DNA from: Paraburkholderia piptadeniae
GTDB lineage: Bacteria; Pseudomonadota; Gammaproteobacteria; Burkholderiales; Burkholderiaceae
NCBI RefSeq assembly: GCF_900007165.1
Contig: NZ_CYGY02000081.1
Span: forward strand, 1 to 64,000
DNA length: 64,000 nt
Direction: 5' to 3'
Shown: positions 7,665-16,579 of the stretch, piece after piece
Position numbering within the stretch: the first letter of the stretch is position 1
Layout of the letters: every line of letters starts with the position of its first letter
Made by a program: the position numbers and the translations under genes
The notes under the pieces: model-generated
Told to the model about the DNA's origin: nothing
The model's input: only the letters and a program-made list of their open reading frames with translations
The model's database searches: none

Positions 7665-9233
7665 GTGAAACTGAATTTTGCGAACCTCACGGAGCAGCTC
7701 GCTATCCGGTTCGCCGACCGCGAGGCACTGGTCAATATCGAACGGCAGCGGCGTTACACCTATCGGGAACTGCATCGCCTCACCAATCGGATCGTCAACA
7801 TGATGCGCGAGCGCCTGATGTTGCGACGCGGCGATGTATTCATGTGCCTGCTGGAAAACGACAATCTGTCGCTGATGCACGCGTGGACCACGCTCAAGGG
7901 CGAGGCGACCGCGGCGTGGACCAATTTCCGCGACTCGGTGGATGAACATTGCCGGCAGTTCGATTTCATTCGTCCGAAAGTCGTGTTCATGGAGAATGCG
8001 CTGGTCGAGCGTTACTACGACACCTTGCGTAAGTCGGGCGTGACCGTGGTCTGCATGGACCCCGTGCACGTCGAGCGCGACGGCCTGTACTACTTCTGGA
8101 ATCTTCTCGAAGGCGTATCGGATGAAAATCCGGGCGTCGTCAGCGATGCGTTCAACGACGTCATGGTCTACCGTTTCACAGGCGGCACGACAGGCAATAG
8201 CAAATGTGCGCAGTACACGATGGACAACTGGCTTGCATCGCGCGACTCGTTTTACACCGAGTTCGAGCAGCACTACGAGCCTGACACTCGCTATCTGCAC
8301 ATGGCACCGATCAGTCACGGCTCCGGTCTCGGCTTGCTGCCGACACTGTTCCGTGGCGGCTGCTCCGTCACACAGAACTCGCCCGATCTGAAGCAATGGT
8401 GCAGCAACGTCGAGCGCGAGCGGATCACCTTTAGCCTGTTGCTTCCGACGCTGATTTACCGGCTGCTGGAATTGCAGGAGGCCGCGCAGCACGATGTTTC
8501 GTCGCTACGCACGCTGACCTACGGCGGCGCGCCGATGAGTCCCGCCAAGCTCAGGCAGGCCCAGCAGCGGTTCGGCAATATCTTCGTGCAGCAGTACGGT
8601 TCGACGGAATGTCTCCAGGCCGTGACGTGCCTGACCAAGGCCGATCATCTTGTGGCAAGCGATGCTCAACTCGCTTCGGCCGGGCGTGTCGCGCCGGGCG
8701 TGGACCTCAGGGTCGTGGGCAATGACGGCACGGACGTGTCGCCGGGCCAGACGGGCGAGTTCTGGCTCCGCTCGCGCGCCACGGTGTCGGGCTACCTGCA
8801 CAATCCGGAGGGCACTGCGGCCGAGTTCGAAGACGGTTACTGGAAATCCGGCGACATGGGTTATATCGACGAGCAGGGCTTCCTGTATATCGTCGATCGC
8901 AAGAAGGACGTGATCATCACGGGCGGGTTCAACGTGTATGCGATCGAGGTCGAGGCTGCGCTGAATTCTCATCCGGCCGTGCAGATGTCCGCCGTGGTCG
9001 GCGTGCCGCATGAGGAATGGGGCGAAGCGGTGCACGCGGAGGTCGTATTGCGGGCCGACGCCCAGGTGAGCGCAGACGAGCTGATCGAGCATGTCAAGAG
9101 CCGTCTTGGCCGGTTCAAGGCGCCGAAATCGGTTGACTTCGTTCAATCGCTTCCGGTGAGCGTAGTCGGCAAGGTGCTGCGTCGACAGGTTCGGGAGCAG
9201 TACTGGAAGGACCGTGCTCGAATGGTGTCGTAG
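7665..9233 (+). CDS. AMP-forming acyl-CoA synthetase (class I adenylate-forming ligase)
   Basis: A 522-residue ligase that should activate a carboxylic acid with ATP and join it to CoA. The core motifs are in order: TGGTTGNSK (phosphate loop, slightly variant from TSGTTGxPK), YGGAPMSP, YGSTE, SGDMGYID, DRKKDVIITGGFNVYAIEVE hinge, and the C-terminal catalytic lysine in VVGKVLRR. GTG 7665 is the start, with AAAGGAG seven bases upstream; the ATG at 7614 has no such site. With the dehydrogenase before it, this looks like the CoA-thioester arm of a degradation route. Confidence 0.88.
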   Translation: MKLNFANLTEQLAIRFADREALVNIERQRRYTYRELHRLTNRIVNMMRERLMLRRGDVFMCLLENDNLSLMHAWTTLKGEATAAWTNFRDSVDEHCRQFDFIRPKVVFMENALVERYYDTLRKSGVTVVCMDPVHVERDGLYYFWNLLEGVSDENPGVVSDAFNDVMVYRFTGGTTGNSKCAQYTMDNWLASRDSFYTEFEQHYEPDTRYLHMAPISHGSGLGLLPTLFRGGCSVTQNSPDLKQWCSNVERERITFSLLLPTLIYRLLELQEAAQHDVSSLRTLTYGGAPMSPAKLRQAQQRFGNIFVQQYGSTECLQAVTCLTKADHLVASDAQLASAGRVAPGVDLRVVGNDGTDVSPGQTGEFWLRSRATVSGYLHNPEGTAAEFEDGYWKSGDMGYIDEQGFLYIVDRKKDVIITGGFNVYAIEVEAALNSHPAVQMSAVVGVPHEEWGEAVHAEVVLRADAQVSADELIEHVKSRLGRFKAPKSVDFVQSLPVSVVGKVLRRQVREQYWKDRARMVS

Positions 9234-9569
9234 CACTCGTATGGCTTGAGGAGGACGGTCGGACGCGAGAAGTTTGCGCGAGTTGCATCCGATGCGTGTT
9301 CTGAATCTTTGATTAAGGCTTTGGCTGTTCGAAGAATGGCCGAAGCTGTTCAAGCGGTTGCCGTAGGTGTGTCTGGGGATGCGGGTTGATGGGGGCTCTT
9401 ATTGCGTGCATGTCATTTGACATAACGTAAATTATCAACGTTTTGGCTTGTAGCAGCCAAGTTCAAATGTCCGCTTATTTCGACGCATAACCTGTCCGGC
9501 CGCCGGTTGCTACGGCTCTTTGGAATCCGCGCCATTAGCCCCCCAACCGGCTCCCGGGAAACGCCCAAT
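9234..9569. other. Gap between convergent genes, with a short inverted repeat
   Basis: No gene is visible. ATGTCA at 9410-9415 and TGACAT at 9418-9423 form a 6+2+6 inverted repeat inside an AT-rich patch. No T-tract terminator was found for either flanking gene. Confidence 0.35.
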
Positions 9570-10568
9570 TCACCCAGTCTCAATCCCCAACGCCGTAATC
9601 AACCGCTCGCGTCGCGACAACGCCTGCAGCGACCGTTTCCCCAAATGCGTCGCGACCAGATTCAGCAAGCCTTCGCAAAAGATCAGATACGCGCCCATGC
9701 TGTTGCTGAAAAAGCTGCTGTCATGGGGAATCAGAAACGCGTGACGCGCGGGCGGCACCAATGGAGACGCAAGCGTGTCGGTAATCGCGATGACGGTCAT
9801 GCCGGCCTCGGCGGCAGCCACGGCGGCCTCGGCGACGCTGCGCGTATAAGGCGCGACGCTCGACACGACCACCACGTCGCCCGGTTGCAGTTGAGCGAGT
9901 CCTTCGGCCACGCCGAGTCCTTGCGCGTCGAGCAACGCGACGTCGGTACGGATCATCCCGAGCCCGTAGCAAAGAAAGCTCGCAAGCGCGCTGAACTGCC
10001 GCAAGCCATGCACGCGAACCCGCGGCGCGCCCGCGAGCAAAGCCGCCGCGCCGCGCAGATCGTCGGGCGACAGCCGCGCAAGAAACGTCTCGACGTTGCC
10101 GATCGATTCGCGCGCCAGTTGCGCGACGACCTCGACCTCGGGCGACGTTCCGCCATTCACAGGCGTCTGAGTGCGCGCCTTTTTTCCCGCGACGAGCCGC
10201 TCGGCCTGATGCGTATAGAAATGCCGATGGCGCTGCGCGAGCGAATCGCGAAACACGCTTTGAAAATCAGCGAACCCGGTATAGCCGAGCTTCGTGCTGA
10301 GCCGTGTGAGTGTCGACGCATTCACGTCCAGCGCCGTCGCCAGATCGGTGATGGTGCGCACGGCCACTTCCTCCGGCCGTTCGAGCAGTCGCGCGAGCAC
10401 CGTATGCGCCTTGCCGCCGAGCGACAGACCCGCCTCGTCGCGTCCGATCCGCACCACCAGTTCGCGCAGTCCGTCCACGCTGCGCGGCGCGGTTCCCGTC
10501 ATGTCCGGCGCACTCGCCTCGTCGTCATTCAGCGCCGTGCGGCGCGTCTTGCGTTTGTCTGTGTCCAT
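9570..10568 (-). CDS. RpiR/MurR-family transcriptional regulator with SIS domain
   Basis: A 332-residue regulator. The N-terminal RpiR helix-turn-helix domain lies around residues 35-115 (VRTITDLATALDVNASTLTRLSTKLGYTGFADFQ), and the SIS (sugar isomerase) domain around 150-290 contains VRVHGLRQFSALASFL and GDVVVVSSVAPYTRSV. RpiR proteins usually sense phosphosugars. It is the last gene of the importer operon and overlaps the C45 hydrolase gene by 44 bases, so it probably regulates that operon; the palindromes at 13821-13892 are candidate operators. Confidence 0.85.
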   Translation of the reverse strand: MDTDKRKTRRTALNDDEASAPDMTGTAPRSVDGLRELVVRIGRDEAGLSLGGKAHTVLARLLERPEEVAVRTITDLATALDVNASTLTRLSTKLGYTGFADFQSVFRDSLAQRHRHFYTHQAERLVAGKKARTQTPVNGGTSPEVEVVAQLARESIGNVETFLARLSPDDLRGAAALLAGAPRVRVHGLRQFSALASFLCYGLGMIRTDVALLDAQGLGVAEGLAQLQPGDVVVVSSVAPYTRSVAEAAVAAAEAGMTVIAITDTLASPLVPPARHAFLIPHDSSFFSNSMGAYLIFCEGLLNLVATHLGKRSLQALSRRERLITALGIETG

Positions 10569-11601
10569 CGATCAGTCGATACCGGGGCGGCTTGCCTGGC
10601 TGTTCATAAACGTCCCATTCTATGTGAGATGCCCTGATCACGATATCGGCTGTGGCGAGCGTGTTCTCGTCGTCCGGGTCGGCGGGGTCGGCTCGATAGA
10701 TCGGCAGCGACGTGCCGTGTGTGTCGGCGAGAATCGCAAGCGGATCAGGCGTGCGCCCGCGTTTGCGCCCCTCTTCGCGCGCTTCGCTCAACAGCGCGTC
10801 GCCGGGTGCCTGCCGGTCGCGCGACGAATCGGTCACGACCTGCGGGAAGTCGCGCATCGACGGATGGATCGCGTGATTCGCATGCAGCGACGGCTGCGTG
10901 ATCTCTCGCGCCGAAAAGCCATGCGCGCTGTACTCGACACTCAGCAGCGCAGGACTCGCGCAAGCCCCGAGCGTCAGGTGGAAGCCGCCCGCGCGCGGGT
11001 TGTCGCGCACCACGGAAAGCGCCGCATCGACACTCGACGCATCCAGCACCGCGCGCGTGAGCACCATGCGCGGCACGCCCGCCTCGACCCGTCGCTGTCG
11101 CAGATTGTTGACGGTGACGGCGAGACCCGCGTCCGTGACAGCGAATGTATGCCCCGGCAGCGAGCCCGGATACACGAACGCCGCAAAGCCCGGACTGCCG
11201 TCGATGCGGCACGCCGCAAGCGCGCAATGTCCCGCGAAACCGGGGTCGCCGTCCTCGTTGTGGCTAATGCGCTTTTCCGCAGCTGACGGCAACTGCACCG
11301 TCGTGCATCCGTCGGGCGACGCGGCCCAGACATCACCGCGGCAGTTCCACAGAAAGACTTCGTCGAACGGCGCGCGCAGGCCGTCGGCGAGCCCCTCCAA
11401 CTCCGACCAGATGCGCGGAAACCGCTGCTGAACGTGCGCGGCCATCGCGGCTGCCATCGGCGTGCCGCGCCATTGCATCACGTTGCGCCATGCGGGCGTA
11501 TGAACCAGATGACGATGCACGGCGTCGGCGCCGAAGCGCCCTAACGCCTGGCCCGCCTCATAAGGCGAACCGGAAACTTCGATGAAACCAAGTGCTGGCA
11601 T
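10525..11601 (-). CDS. Peptidase C45-family autoproteolytic acyltransferase/hydrolase
   Basis: A 358-residue N-terminal-nucleophile-fold protein of the acyl-CoA:6-aminopenicillanic-acid acyltransferase (C45) family. The expected self-cleavage site Gly-Cys-Thr is present (DGCTTV, Cys99), preceded by the FLWNCRGD segment and followed by HNEDGDPG. Members cleave or form amide bonds of N-acyl amino acids, peptides or beta-lactams. I chose ATG 11601, ten bases past the stop of the ATPase gene, because SGSPYEAG near the start matches family N termini; a GTG at 11637 would add 12 residues. Its place in an amino-acid importer operon suggests it hydrolyses an imported amide or acyl-amino acid (inference). 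Confidence 0.75.
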   Translation of the reverse strand: MPALGFIEVSGSPYEAGQALGRFGADAVHRHLVHTPAWRNVMQWRGTPMAAAMAAHVQQRFPRIWSELEGLADGLRAPFDEVFLWNCRGDVWAASPDGCTTVQLPSAAEKRISHNEDGDPGFAGHCALAACRIDGSPGFAAFVYPGSLPGHTFAVTDAGLAVTVNNLRQRRVEAGVPRMVLTRAVLDASSVDAALSVVRDNPRAGGFHLTLGACASPALLSVEYSAHGFSAREITQPSLHANHAIHPSMRDFPQVVTDSSRDRQAPGDALLSEAREEGRKRGRTPDPLAILADTHGTSLPIYRADPADPDDENTLATADIVIRASHIEWDVYEQPGKPPRYRLIDGHRQTQDAPHGAE

Positions 11602-11611
11602 GTGAGCGAAA

Positions 11612-12352
11612 TCATTCGACGTGTTGAAGGAAATCACGCAGGCGCTGATTCGGCGGATTGTCGAGCAGTTCGGCGGGCGGTCCGTCGACGGTGATATGTC
11701 CGTGCTCCATGAAGATGAGCCGCGTGCCGACCTTGCGCGCGAACGCCATCTCGTGCGTGACCACGACCATCGTCATACCCTCTTCCGCCAGCGACTGCAT
11801 CACGCGCAGCACCTCCTGACGCAGCTCGGGATCGAGCGCCGAAGTGGGCTCGTCGAACAGCATCAGCTTCGGCTTCACGGCAAGCGCGCGCGCAATCGCC
11901 ACGCGTTGCTGCTGTCCGCCCGACAACTCGCTCGCGTAATGACCGACGCGCCCCGCGAGGCCCACCTTCGCGAGCAGTTCGCGCGCGAGCGCCTGCGCTT
12001 CGTCCTTGCCCGCGCCGCGCACCTGGCGCGGACCGAACGCAACGTTCTCGAGCGCCGTCATTTGCGGAAACAGATTGAACTGCTGGAACACCATGCCCGC
12101 TTCCTTGCGGATCTCGCGGACTTTTTTCGCCCCGCCCCGCACGCTGATGCCATCGACGATCAGGTCGCCGCCGTCGATATGCTCCAGCGCGTTGATACAG
12201 CGCAGGAGCGTCGACTTGCCCGAACCCGACGGACCGATCAGCACTACGACCTCGCCCGCGCGGATGTCGAGATCGACAGCGTCGAGCACCGTCGTCTGCC
12301 CGAAGCGCTTCGTCACCTGCTTGAATTCCACCATCCTGGCGAGCGCGTTCAT
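11612..12352 (-). CDS. Polar amino-acid ABC transporter ATP-binding protein
   Basis: A 246-residue ATPase of the GlnQ/HisP type, which powers uptake through the inner membrane. Walker A is GPSGSGKST (40-48), the signature is LSGGQQQRVAIARAL, Walker B is LMLFDEPTSALDPE, and the switch His is in VVTHEMAFA. The ATG at 12352 overlaps the permease stop in an ATGA arrangement. It is the third gene of an importer operon read on the minus strand. Confidence 0.92.
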   Translation of the reverse strand: MNALARMVEFKQVTKRFGQTTVLDAVDLDIRAGEVVVLIGPSGSGKSTLLRCINALEHIDGGDLIVDGISVRGGAKKVREIRKEAGMVFQQFNLFPQMTALENVAFGPRQVRGAGKDEAQALARELLAKVGLAGRVGHYASELSGGQQQRVAIARALAVKPKLMLFDEPTSALDPELRQEVLRVMQSLAEEGMTMVVVTHEMAFARKVGTRLIFMEHGHITVDGPPAELLDNPPNQRLRDFLQHVE

Positions 12353-13005
12353 AGTATCCGCATCCTCTTTTCCATCGTGCGCAGACAGAACGTCAGCACA
12401 CCGATCATGCACAAATAGATGACGGCCACGGCCGTCCAGATTTCGACCGCGCGAAAGTTCGCGGCCATGATCTCCTGCCCCTGGCGGGTCAGCTCGCCGA
12501 CGCCGATCACGATGAAGAGCGACGTATCCTTCAGGCTCACGATGAACTGGTTGCCGAGCGACGGCGTCATGCGGCGAATGGCGACGGGCCCGACGACGAA
12601 CGCCAGCACGCGCCACATCGGCATGCCGAGCGCGAGGCCCGCCTCCTTCAGGCCGCGCGGCACGGACAGAAACGCGCCGCGCACGATCTCGGCGATATAC
12701 GCGCCCGAGTTGACGATGATCGACACGACGGCGGCCGTCATCGCATCGACGCGCACGTTCAGCAGCACGGGCAGCGCGAAGTAGATGAACATCACCTGCA
12801 CGACGATGGGCGTGCCGCGCACGAATTCCACGTACGCGAACGCGATCTTCTGCACGAGTGCGTTGCCGTAAGCGCGCATCAGGCCGAACAGGAAGCCGAC
12901 GAGCATGCCGCCCGCGAGGCCCACGACGGTAATCAGCACCGTGAGCCGCGCGCCTTGTAATAGCGCAGGCAGCGCATCGACGACGACGGACAGATCGAAC
13001 TGCAT
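12349..13005 (-). CDS. Polar amino-acid ABC transporter permease
   Basis: A 218-residue inner-membrane permease of the HisMQ/GlnP family with about five membrane segments. The EAA loop is EAGLALGMPMWRVLAFVVGPVAIRR split over its usual position (around residues 140-165), the contact site for the ATPase. Only one permease gene is present, so the channel is probably a homodimer. It follows the binding-protein gene by 24 bases and overlaps the ATPase gene by four. Confidence 0.92.
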   Translation of the reverse strand: MQFDLSVVVDALPALLQGARLTVLITVVGLAGGMLVGFLFGLMRAYGNALVQKIAFAYVEFVRGTPIVVQVMFIYFALPVLLNVRVDAMTAAVVSIIVNSGAYIAEIVRGAFLSVPRGLKEAGLALGMPMWRVLAFVVGPVAIRRMTPSLGNQFIVSLKDTSLFIVIGVGELTRQGQEIMAANFRAVEIWTAVAVIYLCMIGVLTFCLRTMEKRMRIL

Positions 13006-13029
13006 GACTTCTCTCCCGAGGCCCGCTTA

Positions 13030-13776
13030 TCAGGACTTAGCCGGCTCGACGCCGAACCACTTCTTGTAGATCGCCGCATAGCGGCCGTCGGCCTTGATCT
13101 TCGCAAGCGCCGCGTTGACCTTCGGCACGAGCGCACTGCCCTTCGGGAACGCGATGCCGTATTGCTGCGCCATCATCTGCGGACCGACCGCCTTCACGTG
13201 GCCCTTGCCTGCCGTGTTGATGTAGTAGAGAACGTTCGGCGTGTCGTGCATGGCCGCATCGACGCGGCCTGTCTGCAACTCGAGATACGCGTTGTCGATG
13301 TTCGGGAACTGACGCAGGTCCGTGCCCGCGAAGTGCGCTTTCGCGTAATCCGCCGACGACGTGCCCGTCTTGATCGCAAGCGACTTGCCCTTCAGGTCGT
13401 CCGGGCCCTTGATCGTGCTCGCGACGGGCACCATCAGCGTGAAGCCGCTGTCGTAGTAGCCGTCCGAAAAGTCGATCACCTTCTTGCGCTCGTCCTTGAT
13501 CGTGATGCCTGCGAGCGCGACATCGACGTTATGCGTCTGCAGCGCGGGCAGGATGCCGCTGAAGTCCATCGGCTGCAGCTTGTAGTCGATCTTCAGGTCT
13601 TTCGCGATGGCCGCCCACAGATCGATATCGAAGCCGACGTACTTGTCGCCCTGCTTGAATTCGAACGGCACGAACGCCGTATCGCAGGCGACCAGCAGGG
13701 TCTCTGCCCTCGCCGCATGACCAAGGACGGAAACGGCGACGAGTGCGGCCGCGGCGAGCTTTGCTACGAGTTTCAT
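13030..13776 (-). CDS. Periplasmic polar amino-acid binding protein (GlnH-like)
   Basis: A 248-residue family 3 solute-binding protein. The signal peptide runs from MKLVAKLAAA to about residue 24 (GHAARA). The mature protein has the family signature VGFDIDLWAAIAKDL and DVALAGITIKDERKKVIDFSDGYYDSG. ATG 13776 follows AGAAGGTG; the 5' extension to 13824 is unlikely. As the first gene of the operon it should bring a polar amino acid or derivative to the permease. Ligand not determined. Confidence 0.9.
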   Translation of the reverse strand: MKLVAKLAAAALVAVSVLGHAARAETLLVACDTAFVPFEFKQGDKYVGFDIDLWAAIAKDLKIDYKLQPMDFSGILPALQTHNVDVALAGITIKDERKKVIDFSDGYYDSGFTLMVPVASTIKGPDDLKGKSLAIKTGTSSADYAKAHFAGTDLRQFPNIDNAYLELQTGRVDAAMHDTPNVLYYINTAGKGHVKAVGPQMMAQQYGIAFPKGSALVPKVNAALAKIKADGRYAAIYKKWFGVEPAKS

Positions 13777-13820
13777 GACGACACCTTCTGCGTTGGTTGA
13801 TGAAACGACAGGGAACGACA

Positions 13821-13892
13821 GCAAGTCGATTTGCGCTGAGTATCTTCTCGCAAATTTATTTGCGCAATAGGGGCGTACGCAAATTGGCTTGC
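13821..13892. promoter_or_regulatory. Three GCAA-N6-TTGC palindromes at exact 29-bp spacing
   Basis: GCAA-GTCGAT-TTGC at 13821-13834, GCAA-ATTTAT-TTGC at 13850-13863 and GCAA-ATTGGC-TTGC at 13879-13892 start exactly 29 bases apart. The middle one extends to a perfect 7+2+7 inverted repeat (13849-13864). A further half-site GCAAATTGG follows at 13891-13899. They lie 45-116 bases before the binding-protein start and are strong operator candidates, most simply for the RpiR regulator at the end of this operon. The remaining 13893-14110 shows no gene. Confidence 0.6.
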
Positions 13893-14110
13893 AAATTGGG
13901 TATACCCTGGCTTTGGGGGGAGGCGACGATGTCGCGTGTTTGAGGCGGGACGCCGCGATGCGCGATTGCTGCCAACCCTCACGCGAGTCGCAGAGAGGGC
14001 TGGAACTTCAGGCTGAAGGCAAACGAAAGGATGCTTTGCGTCGTGAGGCGGGACGCGTGCTCGAGACCTGTTGGATTGCTAACGGGGGCGCGGTTTATTC
14101 ACGCCCGCCA

Positions 14111-15016
14111 TCAATCGACAATTGCCGGCTCCTCGATCGCTCGCGTCAGCAGATCGACAAACGCCTGCATCACCTGCGGCAGCGTGCGTCCCGCCATCGT
14201 CTGAACCTGCAGCGTTCGCTGATGCAGTTCAGGGTTCGTGATCGGCACGGCCGCGAGCCCGTCCGATTCCAGGCGGCTTCTGACCGTCAGATAACCCGTC
14301 AGCGTCACGGCGTCGGTGAGCCGCACGAAGCTCTGTAGCGCCGCGTGATAGTTGCTCACGAACACGGGCTCGAAGATCAGCCCTTCGAGGCTGCACGAAA
14401 TATCGAACAGTTGCCGGATCGTCACGCCCTGGTTATCCATCGCAAGCGGCCACGGCGTGAGATCGCGCAGCGACACCGACTCGCGCGCCGCGAGCGGATG
14501 GCCGCGCCGCACCAGCGCGAAGATCGGCGCGCGCTGCGAATAGTGCACGTTGATCTCCTTCTCCGGCGCGATGCTGAAGCACACGGCGATATCGGACGTG
14601 CCTTCCCTCACCCGCTGCGTCGCCACCGATGGCGCCGACACGTCCAGCTGAAAATGCGTCGACGGATGCGTCTTCAGAAAATGCGCGAACACTTGCGGCA
14701 GAAAATGCGGCGCGACGCCTTCGGAACTGGCGACGCGTATCGTTGCGCGGCCGCCCTCGTTCAGCCCGCGAATCTCGTCGATCACGCGCTCGCTTTCGAG
14801 CAGGCTGCGCCGCGCATGCTCGGCGAGCAGCCGTCCCGCGTCGCTCAGCACCATGCCGCGCGGACGCCGCTCGAAAAGCGGCGTGCCCAGTTCCTCTTCG
14901 AGCTTGCCGATCTGCCGGCTCAACGCCGACACGGCCACATACAGCCGCTCGGATGCCTTGCTCAGCGACCCGCTGCGGGCCACCTCCAGAAAGTAACGCA
15001 GTGCCGTGCTGTCCAT
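14111..15016 (-). CDS. LysR-family transcriptional regulator
   Basis: A 301-residue LysR regulator. The helix-turn-helix covers residues 1-60 (YFLEVARSGSLSKASERLYVAVSALSRQIGKLEEELGTPLFERR), and the substrate-binding domain covers about 90-295. Start ATG 15016 (MDSTALRYF) is preferred because the LysR fold begins there; the extension to 15061 is unusual for the family. It is divergent from the M20 peptidase gene and most likely controls the peptidase-transporter-hydrolase genes in response to their substrate. Confidence 0.88.
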   Translation of the reverse strand: MDSTALRYFLEVARSGSLSKASERLYVAVSALSRQIGKLEEELGTPLFERRPRGMVLSDAGRLLAEHARRSLLESERVIDEIRGLNEGGRATIRVASSEGVAPHFLPQVFAHFLKTHPSTHFQLDVSAPSVATQRVREGTSDIAVCFSIAPEKEINVHYSQRAPIFALVRRGHPLAARESVSLRDLTPWPLAMDNQGVTIRQLFDISCSLEGLIFEPVFVSNYHAALQSFVRLTDAVTLTGYLTVRSRLESDGLAAVPITNPELHQRTLQVQTMAGRTLPQVMQAFVDLLTRAIEEPAIVD

Positions 15017-15147
15017 GTCGATGGTCGTGTGCTTTGCCGTTTCGGCAACGATTCGTGGCAAATATTGTAATTGTGCAGAAATATCGGCGACCGCACGATC
15101 GGTTCAACTGCTTTCTATAAACCCACGCCCGCAGAGGAGACACGCTG
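15017..15147. promoter_or_regulatory. Divergent promoter region between LysR gene and M20 operon
   Basis: This 131-base spacer holds an AT-rich block with ATATT at 15063-15067 and AATAT at 15081-15085 around a TTGTAATTGTGCA T-N11-A motif, the shape of a LysR site. The plus-strand ribosome-binding site AGGAGA lies just before 15148. The operator call is tentative. Confidence 0.35.
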
Positions 15148-16569
15148 TTGACCCGTGACATCGCCATTCAAAACGCGGCCGGCCAGTACGATTCCGGCCG
15201 CTTTCTCGACGACCTCCGGCGCCGCGTCGCGTTTCGCACGGAGAGCCAGGAGGCCGACAGCGGCGAACGCCTGCGCGGCTATCTCGACGATGAACTCACG
15301 CCGCTTCTGACGCAGTGGGGCTTCGTCTGCCGCGTCGTCGACAATCCCGCCAGGGGCGCGGGCCCATTCCTGATCGCGCATCGCCACGAAGACGACGCGC
15401 TGCCGACCGTGCTCAGCTACGGCCACGGCGACGTGGTGCGCGGCTACGACGCGCAGTGGCGCGACGGCCTGACGCCGTGGGACGTGACCATCGACGGCGA
15501 GCGCTGGTATGGGCGCGGCACCGCCGACAACAAAGGCCAGCACAGCATCAACCTCGCCGCGTTGAAGTCCGTGCTCGATGCGCGCGGCGGCAGGCTCGGC
15601 TTCAACCTGAAGCTGCTGTTCGAAACGGGCGAGGAAGTCGGCTCGCCGGGCCTGCACGAACTGTGCACGCAATTGCGCGACGAACTCGCCGCCGATGTGC
15701 TGATCGCCTCCGACGGTCCGCGTCTTTCCGCGCACCGCCCCACTGTTTTCCTTGGCTCGCGCGGCCTCGTCAATTTCAAGCTCGAACTGAAGCTGCGCGA
15801 CGGCGGCCATCACTCGGGCAACTGGGGCGGCCTGCTGCGCAATCCGGGCATCGTGCTCGCGAACGCGATCGCGTCGATGGTCGATGCAAACGGCAAGATT
15901 CTCGTCGAAGGACTGCGCCCGCCGCCCATTCCCGACGCGGTGCGCCGCGCGCTCGCGGATATCGGCGTGGGCGGCAATCCGGGCGAGCCGGCCGTCGATG
16001 CCGACTACGGCGAGCCCGGCCTCACGCCGACCGAGCGCGTGTTCGGCTGGAACAATCTCGAAGTGCTCGCGTTCCGCACGGGCAATCCCGACAAGCCCGT
16101 CAACGCGATTCCACCGCATGCGATCGCGTACATGCAGATCCGTTTCGTCGTCGGCACGGACTGGCGCAACCTCGAATCGATCATGCGGCGGCATCTGGAT
16201 GCGCACGGCTTCGGCATGGTCGAGCTCGAAGTGGAGCGCGGCGCGCCCGCGACACGCGTCGATCCCGACAACGCTTGGGTTCAGTGGGCGCTGCGTTCGC
16301 TGCGTCAGACGACGGGCGAAGAACCCGTGCTGCTGCCGAACCTGGGCGGCACGCTGCCCAACGACGTCTTCGCCGACGTGCTCGGCATGCCGACGCTATG
16401 GGTCCCGCATTCGTATCCCGGCTGCTCGCAGCATGCGCCGAACGAACATCTGCTCGGCCCCGTCGTGCGCGACGGGCTGCGCATCATGGCCGGTCTCTTC
16501 TGGGACCTCGGCGCGACAGGTTCCGACGCATCCAATCCCGCACCGCATGTTTCGACAACTCTTGCCTGA
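15148..16569 (+). CDS. M20-family metallopeptidase/amidohydrolase
   Basis: A 473-residue M20 zinc peptidase family member. SYGHGDVV supplies the first zinc His and its Asp, GRGTADNKGQ the bridging Asp, and FETGEEVGSPG the catalytic and zinc Glu pair; GGHHSGNWGG belongs to the lid/dimer domain. The start is TTG 15148, with AGGAGA upstream. Family substrates include dipeptides, N-acyl amino acids and carbamoyl compounds. It is followed ten bases later by a transporter gene, so the pair probably imports and hydrolyses a small amide or peptide. Confidence 0.88.
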   Translation: MTRDIAIQNAAGQYDSGRFLDDLRRRVAFRTESQEADSGERLRGYLDDELTPLLTQWGFVCRVVDNPARGAGPFLIAHRHEDDALPTVLSYGHGDVVRGYDAQWRDGLTPWDVTIDGERWYGRGTADNKGQHSINLAALKSVLDARGGRLGFNLKLLFETGEEVGSPGLHELCTQLRDELAADVLIASDGPRLSAHRPTVFLGSRGLVNFKLELKLRDGGHHSGNWGGLLRNPGIVLANAIASMVDANGKILVEGLRPPPIPDAVRRALADIGVGGNPGEPAVDADYGEPGLTPTERVFGWNNLEVLAFRTGNPDKPVNAIPPHAIAYMQIRFVVGTDWRNLESIMRRHLDAHGFGMVELEVERGAPATRVDPDNAWVQWALRSLRQTTGEEPVLLPNLGGTLPNDVFADVLGMPTLWVPHSYPGCSQHAPNEHLLGPVVRDGLRIMAGLFWDLGATGSDASNPAPHVSTTLA

Positions 16570-16579
16570 GGACGTCGCA

